DNA from: JACCUZ01 sp038246575
Lineage (GTDB): Bacteria; Actinomycetota; Actinomycetes; JACCUZ01
Direction: 5' to 3'
DNA length: 21,633 nucleotides
Assembly (NCBI GenBank): GCA_038246575.1
Contig: JBBRVU010000055.1
Location: forward strand, 1 to 21,633
Part shown: piece by piece, positions 1 through 7,879 of the stretch
Position numbering within the stretch: position 1 is the stretch's first letter
How the letters are laid out: every line of letters starts with the position of its first letter
Translations under genes and position numbers: made by a program
The notes under the pieces: generated by a model
Database searches by the model: none
Told to the model about the DNA's origin: nothing
The model's input: the letters and a program-made list of their open reading frames with translations, nothing else

Positions 1-345
1 CACGGCGAGCCTCTCGTCGTCAGTGGGGGTGAGCCCCGCACGGTGCTCGAGATCCTCGACCGGGTCTGCCGGGCGGCGGGGGAACCGCCCCCGCGTCGGC
101 ACGTGCCCCAGGCATTGGGCCTACTGGCGGGCTCGGTCGCCGACGCGGTCTGGGCGAGGACCGGACGCACCGACACCCCTCCGATAACGCGGTTCCTCGC
201 CGAGCAACTGACCACCGCGCACTGGTTCGACCAGCGTCGCATCCGCACCCTGCTCCAATGGTCGCCCCAGGTGGGGTTGGACGCCGGGTTCGAGCGACTG
301 CGTCGGTGGTATGACGGGGGCTGTCCCGACGCGTTGCGCCACTGA
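1..345 (+). CDS. Extended SDR (NAD-dependent epimerase/dehydratase-like), 3' end only
   Basis: The reading frame is open from the first base of the window to a TGA at 343-345, giving the last 114 residues of a protein that starts outside the window. An internal GTG at 43 is not a credible start, because the residues before it (GEPLVVSGGEPRTV) continue the family pattern. That segment, followed by a helix with EILDRVCRAAG and an ending with a basic/aromatic stretch (FDQRRIRTLLQWSPQVGLDAGFERLRRWY), is the usual C-terminal substrate-side part of extended short-chain dehydrogenases such as sugar-nucleotide epimerases and 3-beta-hydroxysteroid dehydrogenase-like proteins. The Rossmann fold and the YxxxK active site would lie upstream and cannot be seen, so the substrate cannot be judged. 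It runs toward the minus-strand operon and ends about 1 kb before it. Confidence 0.75.
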   Translation, partial: HGEPLVVSGGEPRTVLEILDRVCRAAGEPPPRRHVPQALGLLAGSVADAVWARTGRTDTPPITRFLAEQLTTAHWFDQRRIRTLLQWSPQVGLDAGFERLRRWYDGGCPDALRH

Positions 346-1345
346 CCGCCCGAGCAACGATTCCAGCGAGACGACCGCGAGCCCGCCCTGCCGTGAAGCC
401 GAGCCGTGCGCAGTCCGGCCAAAACCGGGTCGTTCCACCTACGTCTCTCCGGCCGCCTGCCGGCGCTGAGTGAGGTGGCGCAGGAGGGGCTACACGATTT
501 GCGAGGGCGAACGACGGCGTCGATGGGCCAGGAGGACAAGCGCCCCGCCGAGGACGACTTCGACGGTGGCAGCAAGCCGCCACGGGAACCACCAGGAGAC
601 GCCGAGCGGCCCGGGCAGCGGGAGCTGGCGTCCGCCCCATACATAGAGCAGGACCGGTTCGAGGAGCATCGCCAGCAGGCCCGTAGCAGACACCCACTGC
701 GCGCGCGACCACGCAGTTCGCCCCGTCCAGAACCGAGATCTCCGCCACGTTCGCGCGGTAGCAGTAGCTGCGGGCCCGGGCGTGCGAGGCACGCGCCGGC
801 GCAGCGCTGCGGACCCTGACCAACGACGAGGGGCTCTCGGTGCGCGAAGCCGTCGAGTGGTGCGGCGGCACCGCGCAGCTGAGTGTGCGGGAGGCTGCCC
901 GGCTCCGGCAGGCGACCGCCCCGCCCCACGGCGGCACGACCAACGTCGCGCACGCCGCAGACGACACCGACGCGGCGGACGCTCCGCGGCCGACACCTGA
1001 CGAGCACGTCGGTGCCATGACGGGTGCGGCACACGCGCGCTATCCGGCCGGCGGTCACGGCGGCGGTGGGTGAGGAGCGCGGAAGGGTGGCGCGGTCGGA
1101 CGCGGGCCTGAGCGAGCTGCACATGGCGCGTAAGTCCCGGAGGGTGCTCGCGCGATGGCGCGCTGAAGCCGGTCACCGTCGAGGGCGGCGGGTGCCCGTG
1201 GTGGACTGGCGCGCTCAGCGGCCGCGGAGCGGCCGGTTCTGGTCTGGTTGGGCGGGGCCGGCTGGCCTCGCGCACCGGGTCGCGTTCACCCTTGCCCGCG
1301 GTTGTGCAAGCGCCGCCGCGGTGCCGGTGCCTGGTCATCGCTGCA
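346..1345. other. About 1 kb without a convincing gene; possible decayed sequence
   Basis: Open frames here are long on both strands, but their translations are dominated by Arg, Pro and Ala and look like GC-rich noise. Two short pieces look more protein-like. On the minus strand, roughly 490-690, a frame that could start at a GTG near 690 encodes about 66 residues with two hydrophobic stretches (ATGLLAMLLEPVLLYVWGG and LAATVEVVLGGALVLL) separated by a polar loop, like a small two-helix membrane protein. On the plus strand, about 800-930, a frame contains GLSVREAVEWCGG and QLSVREAARLRQAT, which could be the helical end of a regulatory domain that I do not recognise. Neither has a clear ribosome binding site. 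I treat the stretch as non-coding or decayed. Confidence 0.4.
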
Positions 1346-1368
1346 CAACCCGCTGTGCAAGCGGGTTG
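1346..1368 (-). terminator. Hairpin downstream of the five-gene operon, candidate terminator
   Basis: CAACCCGC (1346-1353) and GCGGGTTG (1361-1368) are perfect 8-bp complements around a 7-nt loop, starting 46 bp past the TAG of the last operon gene. No T-run follows on the minus strand, which is common for actinobacterial terminators. An alternative 9-bp stem, GGTTGTGCA (1300-1308) with TGCACAACC (1342-1350), shares bases with the first stem, so the two cannot form together. Confidence 0.5.
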
Positions 1369-1414
1369 GCCCGGGGCGGTTCAAGCGTCGAGTATCGCGG
1401 CCGAACGGGCCGGG

Positions 1415-4400
1415 CTAGGGCCAGGCATGGGAGAGGTCAGAGGCATCGAAATCCCCGATGACATCGATGGCCACCTGTACGCCCACACTGATGCTCGGCA
1501 CCGGATCGGTCGACATCTGCACCGCCTCTGAGAGCAGGAACTGTGTCACCCAGGGAAGGGGGCCGACGGCGGCCTCGACCACGTCGAGCACCGTCGCGCT
1601 GGGCGGCTCCTCATGCATGCATTGTCCCGTGACTATTCCGCCAGCCACAGCCAGGGCCGCACCCGACAACCCGTCGAGCGCGGCCTGCAATGGCCAGACG
1701 TTGGGCACTGCCTTTTGATCGCGCCAGTAGTTGGTGTCGACGAGGGCGAAGGCCATATCAATCAAGACGGGGACCCAGTACGCCCCGAGCACACGCAGGC
1801 TACGAAGTTCCGGGGGGGTCGGGTTTGGTGTGTCCTTGTCGGTGGCAAGAAGGAACGTCGAGGCACAGAGACCGTTGATGGCGACGTCTAGCCAGTTCAG
1901 GAGGACGTCCGATCCCAGGGGTGGTCCTTCCTCGGTCATATTTGAACTGGCTGTGCGGACGTCCGTCACGACATCGAGACCCAGCATGACCAGGGAAAGG
2001 ATGAAGTTCACCTCGTCGATCACATCGAAGTCGTCGTCCTTGCCTGCCTCGGTTACTGCGGCTGCGGCAGCGGCGCCCGAATGGTTCACCCCCGTCACGG
2101 GCTCCTCCGGCGCCGGAAACGGTGCCCGGTTGTCGTGGATGATCTTGTAGCCCAAGTCGACCGGCACGGCGAAGACCAGGCAACATAGGGACGCCAGCGT
2201 CAGTGGTTCGTCGGTGCAGCTGATCTCCTTCCACAGCCAGGTGATGACCGGGATATCGGGCAGGGGTGTGGTCAATGCAGACTGGACTGCGTCGAGCAGA
2301 TCCGATGCCACGTCGAGTAGGGCTGTCAGGACGTCGTCGAACGCCTCCACCGTCGCGTCGAACACCGCCTTAAGGGCCTTGAGCACATCAGCGAGCAGGA
2401 CGTCGGCGAGATTGACCTGGGGATGGATTACGGTGCCGACGGTGGAGCTGAGAGAGTTGTAGACGGTGGTTGCTGCCCCGCCTGTTCCGCCGATGGAAGT
2501 CAGGAGGGAATCAACGAGGGCAGTCGCCTTGTCGCCGGGCAAGACGGACCCGTAGTCGGACGAAGGCGCGTTGGTGGCGACCTTGGCGTGTACCCAGTTG
2601 CGCTGGCAGCTACTCCCTGGCAGGGACTTGCTCGGCGGCGGCCCCAGAGCCTTGTTCTCCAGCGTGTCGATCGTCTGGTCGATTGCGGCGTCCACGTCCG
2701 ACTGCAGCCGCGAGCAGATGCCCTTGACGTCACTTGAGAGGGCGTTGATCTCCTGGATGGCGCGCGCGTTGCCGTCCAGGAGGTAGCCCTTGAGGGCGAG
2801 CATCGCGTTCCAAATGTCCTCCCAGCTGAAGAGGTCCTTCAGCCAGTCGATCACCTTGTCGATGCCGGCGCCGATGGTGGCCAAGATGTTATGGACGAAG
2901 CCGACGGCCTTGTCGATGTCGTGCAGCGCGTCCATGGCGAGCTCATCGAGCTGCGCCTCGATCGCGTCGCCGAATCTGACCACCGCGGAGACGACCGCGT
3001 GCTCGATGTCGACTACCCAGTGAACAACTTTGACGGCCGTGGAGCGGATCGCTCGCCAGATGTCGCTGTGAGCGATGTCGTGCCACAGATCGCCGACCAG
3101 GAGATTGCTCAGCTCGCCCCGTCGAGCGCGGAGCGAGTCGCTGCTCGTGTAGGGGGTGAACACCGGGTTGTCGGGGTCCCGGAAGTCGACCTCGTAGCCG
3201 GTGAGGTCGCTCGACTGGCCGGTGGGCAGCCGCATGGCCGTCTGGATGGCGGTCGCCGCAACGGTGACCATGTCACTGCTCGCGGTCGGGACCAGGGTCC
3301 CAAGGCTCGCGGCCGACAGCGGCGGCACGGATGCGGAACCGGTGAAGATGCTCGCCTCCTGGGCGCCGGCGAGCGGAACCGCCCTGAGGTTGGCGTGCAG
3401 GTAGTCGTGCGGCGCCACCTGCGAGTCCGGCGCGGAGTCGGCGGTCAGCGTGAACGTGACCGCATCGAGGCCGTTCGCCGGCTGGGTGAGGGTCACCTGG
3501 CCGGTGGGGTTTGTGATCAGCACCGCCGGTGCGTCGGGTGCCGCGAAGACGGTGACGCCCTCGACCTCCAGCGCCACGAGGGTGGAGGGCGTCAGGGTGA
3601 GCGATGTGCCTGCGCAGGGTTTTCCGTCGGCGTCGGTGACCGTGACCTCCGTTCGGTAACGGTTGCACCAGCTTGGCTCCGTCGAGGTGCCCTGCACGGT
3701 GACCCGTGACCAGCTGCTGACGTCAAGGACCGGCTGGCTCAGGAGGTCGAGGCTGGAGTCGGCGCGCACCACCCCGAGCAGCACGCCGTCGCCCCAGGCG
3801 GCCGCCGGCGCCATGCCCTGGACGTCGAGGTCGAGCGGGAAGGGCGGCGCCCAGGTCGCGAGGTCGGGATCCTGCGTGTCCCACCCGGTCTGGGGCATGG
3901 ACCACAGCGTCCCGTCCGACTGGTTGGCCACGAAGAGCCTCGCGAGGCCGTCGGGGCCGACGAAACCTGCCGAGGCAGTGGTGTAGTCGGCCCAGTTCGC
4001 CTGCTCCCACGGGAGGCCCTGGGTGGTCCAGTCCTGGATTGGTTGCCCATCGGTCTGCGGGAAGGCGAAGCTCGCGAGCCCCTGTGCGCTGAGGAACACG
4101 GCCCGGTCGGAGCCGCCGAATGCGTAGAGCAGCTGGCCGGTGTTGTTGGTGCCTTGGTACTCCGGGTATCCGCCGCCGAAGCCCAGCCAGACCGTCATGA
4201 CACCGGACGTGACGCCCGCGATCGCCCACTTGGGATCGCTCGACCACGGGGCGTCGGTGGCGGACACGAGCGCGACGCTGTCGACGTTTTTCAAGCCACC
4301 CCCCAAATCGATGGGCAGTGCCGAGGAACCGCCGCCGTCGACGCCGTAGACGTTGAGGTTCCCGTCGCTCGTGACGCCGTACGGGCGTCCGGACGCAAGG

Positions 4401-4807
4401 CCTAGCTGTGATGCGGCGGGGAGAGTGTCCCCGACGGGTGTGCAGCCGCCGGACGGCACGGCGCAGTAGGCGTGAATGCCGCCGTCGGCTACGACTAGGA
4501 TCCCGGCGCTACCGTCGGAGTTGGGCCAGGCGAGGATCTCGGAGGTACCGGACAGGCCGCTCAGCGGCGTGGGGGACGTCCCCCAGGAGCCCTGGCTGTC
4601 GGGCGGGATGTGCGCCGCTCCGGTGCCCTCGAGGATGGCGAACAGGTGTATGCCGTCGCTGAGGGCGACGACGGACAGCGGCGCGGATGCCGAGGCGTCC
4701 AGGGTGAGGTCCTGCAGCAGGACGAGGTCGTGGGCGAGGCGGGAGTCCGCGTCGATGCTCAGGGTCGCTGCCGGGCTGGTGCTCAACGAAGGACTGGAGT
4801 TCGGCAT
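1415..4807 (-). CDS. 1130-residue multidomain protein: propeller-like repeats, Ig-like domain, helical/hydrophobic C-terminus
   Basis: I do not recognise the family. The start is the ATG at 4807, preceded by AGGGGG at a good distance; the frame stays open upstream but that part is shadow sequence inside the flavoprotein gene. Residues about 40-365 contain six similar strand-turn-strand units (for example VVALSDGIHLFAI, GILVVADGGIHAYC, PYGVTSDGNLNVYG, RLFVANQSDGTLWSM), which suggests a beta-propeller, possibly lectin-like. Residues about 383-460 (RTEVTVTDADGKPCAG...) resemble a bacterial Ig-like/invasin domain. Residues about 570-720 and 760-845 are long amphipathic helices rich in DVL/AVD repeats, and about 868-890, 928-950, 966-988, 1005-1023 and 1042-1060 are strongly hydrophobic. 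There is no signal peptide. It is the last gene of the operon and overlaps the flavoprotein gene by 25 bp. The architecture would suit a surface-binding protein that inserts in membranes, but that is inference. Confidence 0.85.
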   Translation of the reverse strand: MPNSSPSLSTSPAATLSIDADSRLAHDLVLLQDLTLDASASAPLSVVALSDGIHLFAILEGTGAAHIPPDSQGSWGTSPTPLSGLSGTSEILAWPNSDGSAGILVVADGGIHAYCAVPSGGCTPVGDTLPAASQLGLASGRPYGVTSDGNLNVYGVDGGGSSALPIDLGGGLKNVDSVALVSATDAPWSSDPKWAIAGVTSGVMTVWLGFGGGYPEYQGTNNTGQLLYAFGGSDRAVFLSAQGLASFAFPQTDGQPIQDWTTQGLPWEQANWADYTTASAGFVGPDGLARLFVANQSDGTLWSMPQTGWDTQDPDLATWAPPFPLDLDVQGMAPAAAWGDGVLLGVVRADSSLDLLSQPVLDVSSWSRVTVQGTSTEPSWCNRYRTEVTVTDADGKPCAGTSLTLTPSTLVALEVEGVTVFAAPDAPAVLITNPTGQVTLTQPANGLDAVTFTLTADSAPDSQVAPHDYLHANLRAVPLAGAQEASIFTGSASVPPLSAASLGTLVPTASSDMVTVAATAIQTAMRLPTGQSSDLTGYEVDFRDPDNPVFTPYTSSDSLRARRGELSNLLVGDLWHDIAHSDIWRAIRSTAVKVVHWVVDIEHAVVSAVVRFGDAIEAQLDELAMDALHDIDKAVGFVHNILATIGAGIDKVIDWLKDLFSWEDIWNAMLALKGYLLDGNARAIQEINALSSDVKGICSRLQSDVDAAIDQTIDTLENKALGPPPSKSLPGSSCQRNWVHAKVATNAPSSDYGSVLPGDKATALVDSLLTSIGGTGGAATTVYNSLSSTVGTVIHPQVNLADVLLADVLKALKAVFDATVEAFDDVLTALLDVASDLLDAVQSALTTPLPDIPVITWLWKEISCTDEPLTLASLCCLVFAVPVDLGYKIIHDNRAPFPAPEEPVTGVNHSGAAAAAAVTEAGKDDDFDVIDEVNFILSLVMLGLDVVTDVRTASSNMTEEGPPLGSDVLLNWLDVAINGLCASTFLLATDKDTPNPTPPELRSLRVLGAYWVPVLIDMAFALVDTNYWRDQKAVPNVWPLQAALDGLSGAALAVAGGIVTGQCMHEEPPSATVLDVVEAAVGPLPWVTQFLLSEAVQMSTDPVPSISVGVQVAIDVIGDFDASDLSHAWP

Positions 4808-5874
4808 GACTGCCCCCTGTGGCGTTGCGGGGTGGTGGACTGGTCGGCGCAGGTGCGCCGAGACCAGAAGGCCTCGCTGGGCCAGCGGTGCTCGCTGAAG
4901 TAGGCAGCCCGCTGTTGGATCCGAAGCAGCACCCGGGTGCTGGTCAACCACCGGCGGTAGCTTCCGTCCGCGGTGACGATGTCCTGCGCGGCGACGAGTG
5001 CAGCGTGCAGCGCTGTGACGATGCCTTGCCCCGCAAGCGGGTCGATGGTGAGCGCCGCGTCACCGACCGCCACCCATCCGTGCCCCCCGGGCTCGGCCAG
5101 CCACGACGTGCCGGCGGGCCGCCGTCGGAACGGTGTCCCCGCCGGCAGCTTGGCGTCACGGGCTGCCTCACGCAGCAACTGGGCGGAGGGCAGGTCCGGG
5201 TCCGTGAAGCAGGTGAGCACACAGCCGCCTTCCGGCGTGGATGTATACCACCACCACCCGTCGCGGTGGGCACGTACCCGCGGGGGGCTAGAAGGTTGCT
5301 CCCGTGCCAGGTGGGTGGTGAAAGCGACCAGAGTGTCGACGTTCTCGGCATGGTGCCCGAGAGACCCGGCCACGGTTCGGCGCCGCCCCGACGCGTCAAC
5401 GACATATCGGCACGTCAACGGCCAGGTGCGGTGTCCGCTTCGGCAGGTGACCAGGAACCCGGTGCGCCGACCTCGCACGGAGGTCGGGGTGACCAAGACC
5501 GCATCGCCGGTGCGCACCTGCACCCCTTGAGATTCCGCCTGCTGCAGCAGGTCGCGATCGAAGCGACTTCGATCGAGCAGCCAACCGGGGCCGTAGGGGT
5601 CGGTCAGGGAGGTCCGGCTGCCGCCCGTGCCCCAGTCGGATTCTACGGAGTCCGAGGGCGCGTGCCCGGCGGCCTGGAACGCGTCCCAGAACCCGAGCTG
5701 GGCCAGTAGTGGGCGTGCGGAGGCGGCCAGGCGTTCGCCGGTGGGCTGCTCGGGGCGCTGTCGGGGCGACCCTCGGTCGAGGAGGATGACCTTGATGCCC
5801 GCTCGCGCGAGCGCGGCCGCCGTCGCGGCGCCAGACGTGCCACCGCCGACGACGAGGACCTCAGTGATCGGCAT
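4783..5874 (-). CDS. LodB/GoxB-like FAD-dependent oxidoreductase, probable CTQ-maturation flavoprotein
   Basis: The 363-residue protein opens with a Rossmann FAD-binding fold (VLVVGGGTSGAATAAALARAG, then an acidic/polar strand end LLDRG). It carries the second FAD motif of the p-hydroxybenzoate hydroxylase/halogenase group near the C-terminus (VAVGDAALTIDPLAGQG). An Arg/Pro-rich loop and GWLLDRSRFDRDLL in the middle are typical of the tryptophan-halogenase-like and LodB-like branch. In the known LodA/LodB and GoxA/GoxB pairs the flavoprotein is required to build the cysteine tryptophylquinone cofactor of the oxidase. Here the gene follows the LodA-like gene directly, its ATG lying 14 bp inside that gene's 3' end, so the same role is likely. 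The ribosome binding site is weak, which fits translational coupling. The extreme C-terminus (after about residue 340) is poorly conserved-looking. Confidence 0.85.
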   Translation of the reverse strand: MPITEVLVVGGGTSGAATAAALARAGIKVILLDRGSPRQRPEQPTGERLAASARPLLAQLGFWDAFQAAGHAPSDSVESDWGTGGSRTSLTDPYGPGWLLDRSRFDRDLLQQAESQGVQVRTGDAVLVTPTSVRGRRTGFLVTCRSGHRTWPLTCRYVVDASGRRRTVAGSLGHHAENVDTLVAFTTHLAREQPSSPPRVRAHRDGWWWYTSTPEGGCVLTCFTDPDLPSAQLLREAARDAKLPAGTPFRRRPAGTSWLAEPGGHGWVAVGDAALTIDPLAGQGIVTALHAALVAAQDIVTADGSYRRWLTSTRVLLRIQQRAAYFSEHRWPSEAFWSRRTCADQSTTPQRHRGQSCRTPVLR

Positions 5875-7879
5875 GGCTTGTGCCTACGTGACGCCCTCCG
5901 CGACCGCGTGGACCGACCGGCGTGTCGGAAAGTGACGAGGCCCGCTCGGTCTCGACGTGGACGACCTGACCGTTCGGGGCCGTGACCGGCACGACGAAGC
6001 CCAGCTCGTGCCAGTTGTTCACCATCCGGTTGTCGCCGGCGGGTGAGTCCTGTGGGCCGCCCAGTCCGCGCGCCCACTGGCGGCGCAGGTGTCGTCGCCC
6101 GAGCGCCTCGTGGAAGTCGATGCAGCGCATCGCCTGCAGCAGGGGCGCCCCGTAGCGGTCCCGGGCCGGCGCGCCGGCAAGCTGCCCGATGGCCCAGCTT
6201 GCATCGTCGGAGCTCGTGATGGGGACGTCCACGAGCGGGGCCAGGGCTGACAGCACATCGTCCGGGATCGTGGCCCGAAGGGCGTGCACCGCGTCGGGGG
6301 TCAAGAGGAAGCCCGGGCGCCCGGCTCGGGCCAGCGTCTCGGCCACATAGGTCGTGGCCGGGATGACGTCGTCAGGACGGGCCGATGGCCACCAGTAGGT
6401 GTTGCACTCGAAGAAGTCGGCCTGCCACGGCACGGCCATCCACCGGGTGATGTCGCCCGCGCCGAGGTGATCGGCGAAACGGAACGGTTCGGCATACATG
6501 TGGGGGTCCCGGACGATGTAGGTCATCTCTATGCCCGGGAAGAAGGGCGCCCCGACCGTTCGCTCGAGCGCGGCGCGGGTCAGCGCCTCCGGTTGCCGGG
6601 CGAGGGGGACGTCCTCGACGCTGGCCGACGGCATTGCCAGGGCCCCGTTGCTGCCCCTCGGCCAGTCATCCGCGAAGTCGCCGTCCCTCCAGCGCCGCAG
6701 TCGGTCGTACTGGGACGCGATGACGGTCAGCCACGTCGTCGGATCGCCCTGGATGGGGCCGTTCTCCCCGTAGTCACCACACATCGCGGGCATGTAGTAC
6801 CCGTCCGCCTGGTCCGATGCCGGCTCTAGGTAGCGCTCACCCGGCTGGACCCGATGGGTAGGCACCAACCCGGGGTCACGGACGCGCATGAAGATCCGCT
6901 CGCGGAAATCCCTGTTGGCCGCGCTGTTGTCGGCCAGCCGCGACGCGGTGGCTGGGTCCGCGAAGTTGGCACGACCTTGCGGGCCGTGGCCGATGAGCGC
7001 GCTCGCGTTGCTCCACTGGTAGTTCGCGACGCGCGAGAAGATCGGCCAAAGGTCATCGCGGAAGGAGAGAGTCGGTCGTGGGTCGAGGCCCGCCACCTCC
7101 TCCATCTGATCCCACAGGGTGGTTAAGCAGGTGAGATCGGTAGCGAAGTGCGGAGGGACGCAGAGGCACCACGCCCGACCGCTTACCTCAAGGGCGTGGC
7201 CATCGTGGAGCGTGACCTGAGCGGAGATCGGCCCGTCCGCGGTGTCGTCGTACCAGTAGTCGTTGTTGGCGTAGTCGGTGACGGGACGGTCGGGCAGCAC
7301 TGATCCGGACATACCCGGGGCGGCGAGGAGGAGCAGCCGCCCGAGCTCGTCCGTGCGGAGCTCGCCGAGTGGCACGAGCACCCGGGCGGTGCTCACCGGA
7401 CCCTGCTCGCTGAGCGGAGGTTCGACGGTGAGCGGCCCGATGCTGCCCGCGTCGAAGCGGTACTCCGCGCCGGAGCGGTTCACCCCGCTGACTTGACGAG
7501 GTCCGGGGTCGATGATCAGTGTGTTTCGTTGGTCCGGTGGCAGCTCGGGCTGGGTTTGCGGGTTGCGCAGCGGCGGGTTCTCGACGTAGCGGCCCTTGAA
7601 CTGAAGAAAGGACGCCTTCTTGTTCGCGAGGTGGACGGTCCAGGTGATGGTCGCGTTCGCCGCCGTCACCTCGCCGAGGACACGTCCGTCCCCGTCGAAG
7701 GCGTAGATGCGGAACCGCGCAGCCTGCCGCTTGACGCGTCCGGCGTGGTCCTTGAAGGTCCCTCCCGGGGGCCGCGGGCCGGACCCGGGAACCTCGGGAC
7801 CGACGAACCACTCGTCGCTGTTCCCGAGCCTGGCCAGGCCAATGCTCGGGTAGATCGCACAGCGTACGGCCGCTCTCAT
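5861..7879 (-). CDS. LodA/GoxA-family CTQ-dependent amino-acid oxidase
   Basis: The 672-residue protein begins with the family signature (CAIYPSIGLARLGNS, then VGPEVPG, GTFKDHAGRVKRQAARFRIYAFD). LodA (L-lysine epsilon-oxidase) and GoxA (glycine oxidase) make hydrogen peroxide and ammonia, using a cysteine tryptophylquinone formed from one Cys and one Trp of the chain. The sequence has VPWQADFFECNTYWW with Cys492, preceded four residues earlier by Asp488, the spacing of LodA Asp512/Cys516. The partner Trp is most likely Trp623 in NRMVNNWHELGFV. The Cys-Trp gap of 131 residues is closer to GoxA (551/695) than to LodA (516/581). MPAMCGDYGENGPIQGDP is another typical block. No signal peptide is visible, which is also true of LodA, a secreted enzyme. 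The start ATG overlaps the stop of the ferritin-like gene as ATGA. The substrate cannot be read from sequence. Confidence 0.92.
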   Translation of the reverse strand: MRAAVRCAIYPSIGLARLGNSDEWFVGPEVPGSGPRPPGGTFKDHAGRVKRQAARFRIYAFDGDGRVLGEVTAANATITWTVHLANKKASFLQFKGRYVENPPLRNPQTQPELPPDQRNTLIIDPGPRQVSGVNRSGAEYRFDAGSIGPLTVEPPLSEQGPVSTARVLVPLGELRTDELGRLLLLAAPGMSGSVLPDRPVTDYANNDYWYDDTADGPISAQVTLHDGHALEVSGRAWCLCVPPHFATDLTCLTTLWDQMEEVAGLDPRPTLSFRDDLWPIFSRVANYQWSNASALIGHGPQGRANFADPATASRLADNSAANRDFRERIFMRVRDPGLVPTHRVQPGERYLEPASDQADGYYMPAMCGDYGENGPIQGDPTTWLTVIASQYDRLRRWRDGDFADDWPRGSNGALAMPSASVEDVPLARQPEALTRAALERTVGAPFFPGIEMTYIVRDPHMYAEPFRFADHLGAGDITRWMAVPWQADFFECNTYWWPSARPDDVIPATTYVAETLARAGRPGFLLTPDAVHALRATIPDDVLSALAPLVDVPITSSDDASWAIGQLAGAPARDRYGAPLLQAMRCIDFHEALGRRHLRRQWARGLGGPQDSPAGDNRMVNNWHELGFVVPVTAPNGQVVHVETERASSLSDTPVGPRGRGGRHVGTSHADH

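Noticed and set aside
20..1338. Long minus-strand open frames (about 280-330 codons) at the left end
   Set aside because: They are mostly Arg/Pro/Ala-rich, overlap each other and the real SDR end, and show no domain; only a short hydrophobic piece looked protein-like.
2891..3709. 272-codon plus-strand frame opposite the 1130-residue protein
   Set aside because: Its composition is that of antisense noise (VGGEHRVVGVPEVDLVAG type runs), with no start signal.
4808..4951. N-terminal extension of the 1130-residue protein
   Set aside because: The extra 48 residues are the shadow of the flavoprotein's 3' end; the AGGGGG site fits the ATG at 4807.
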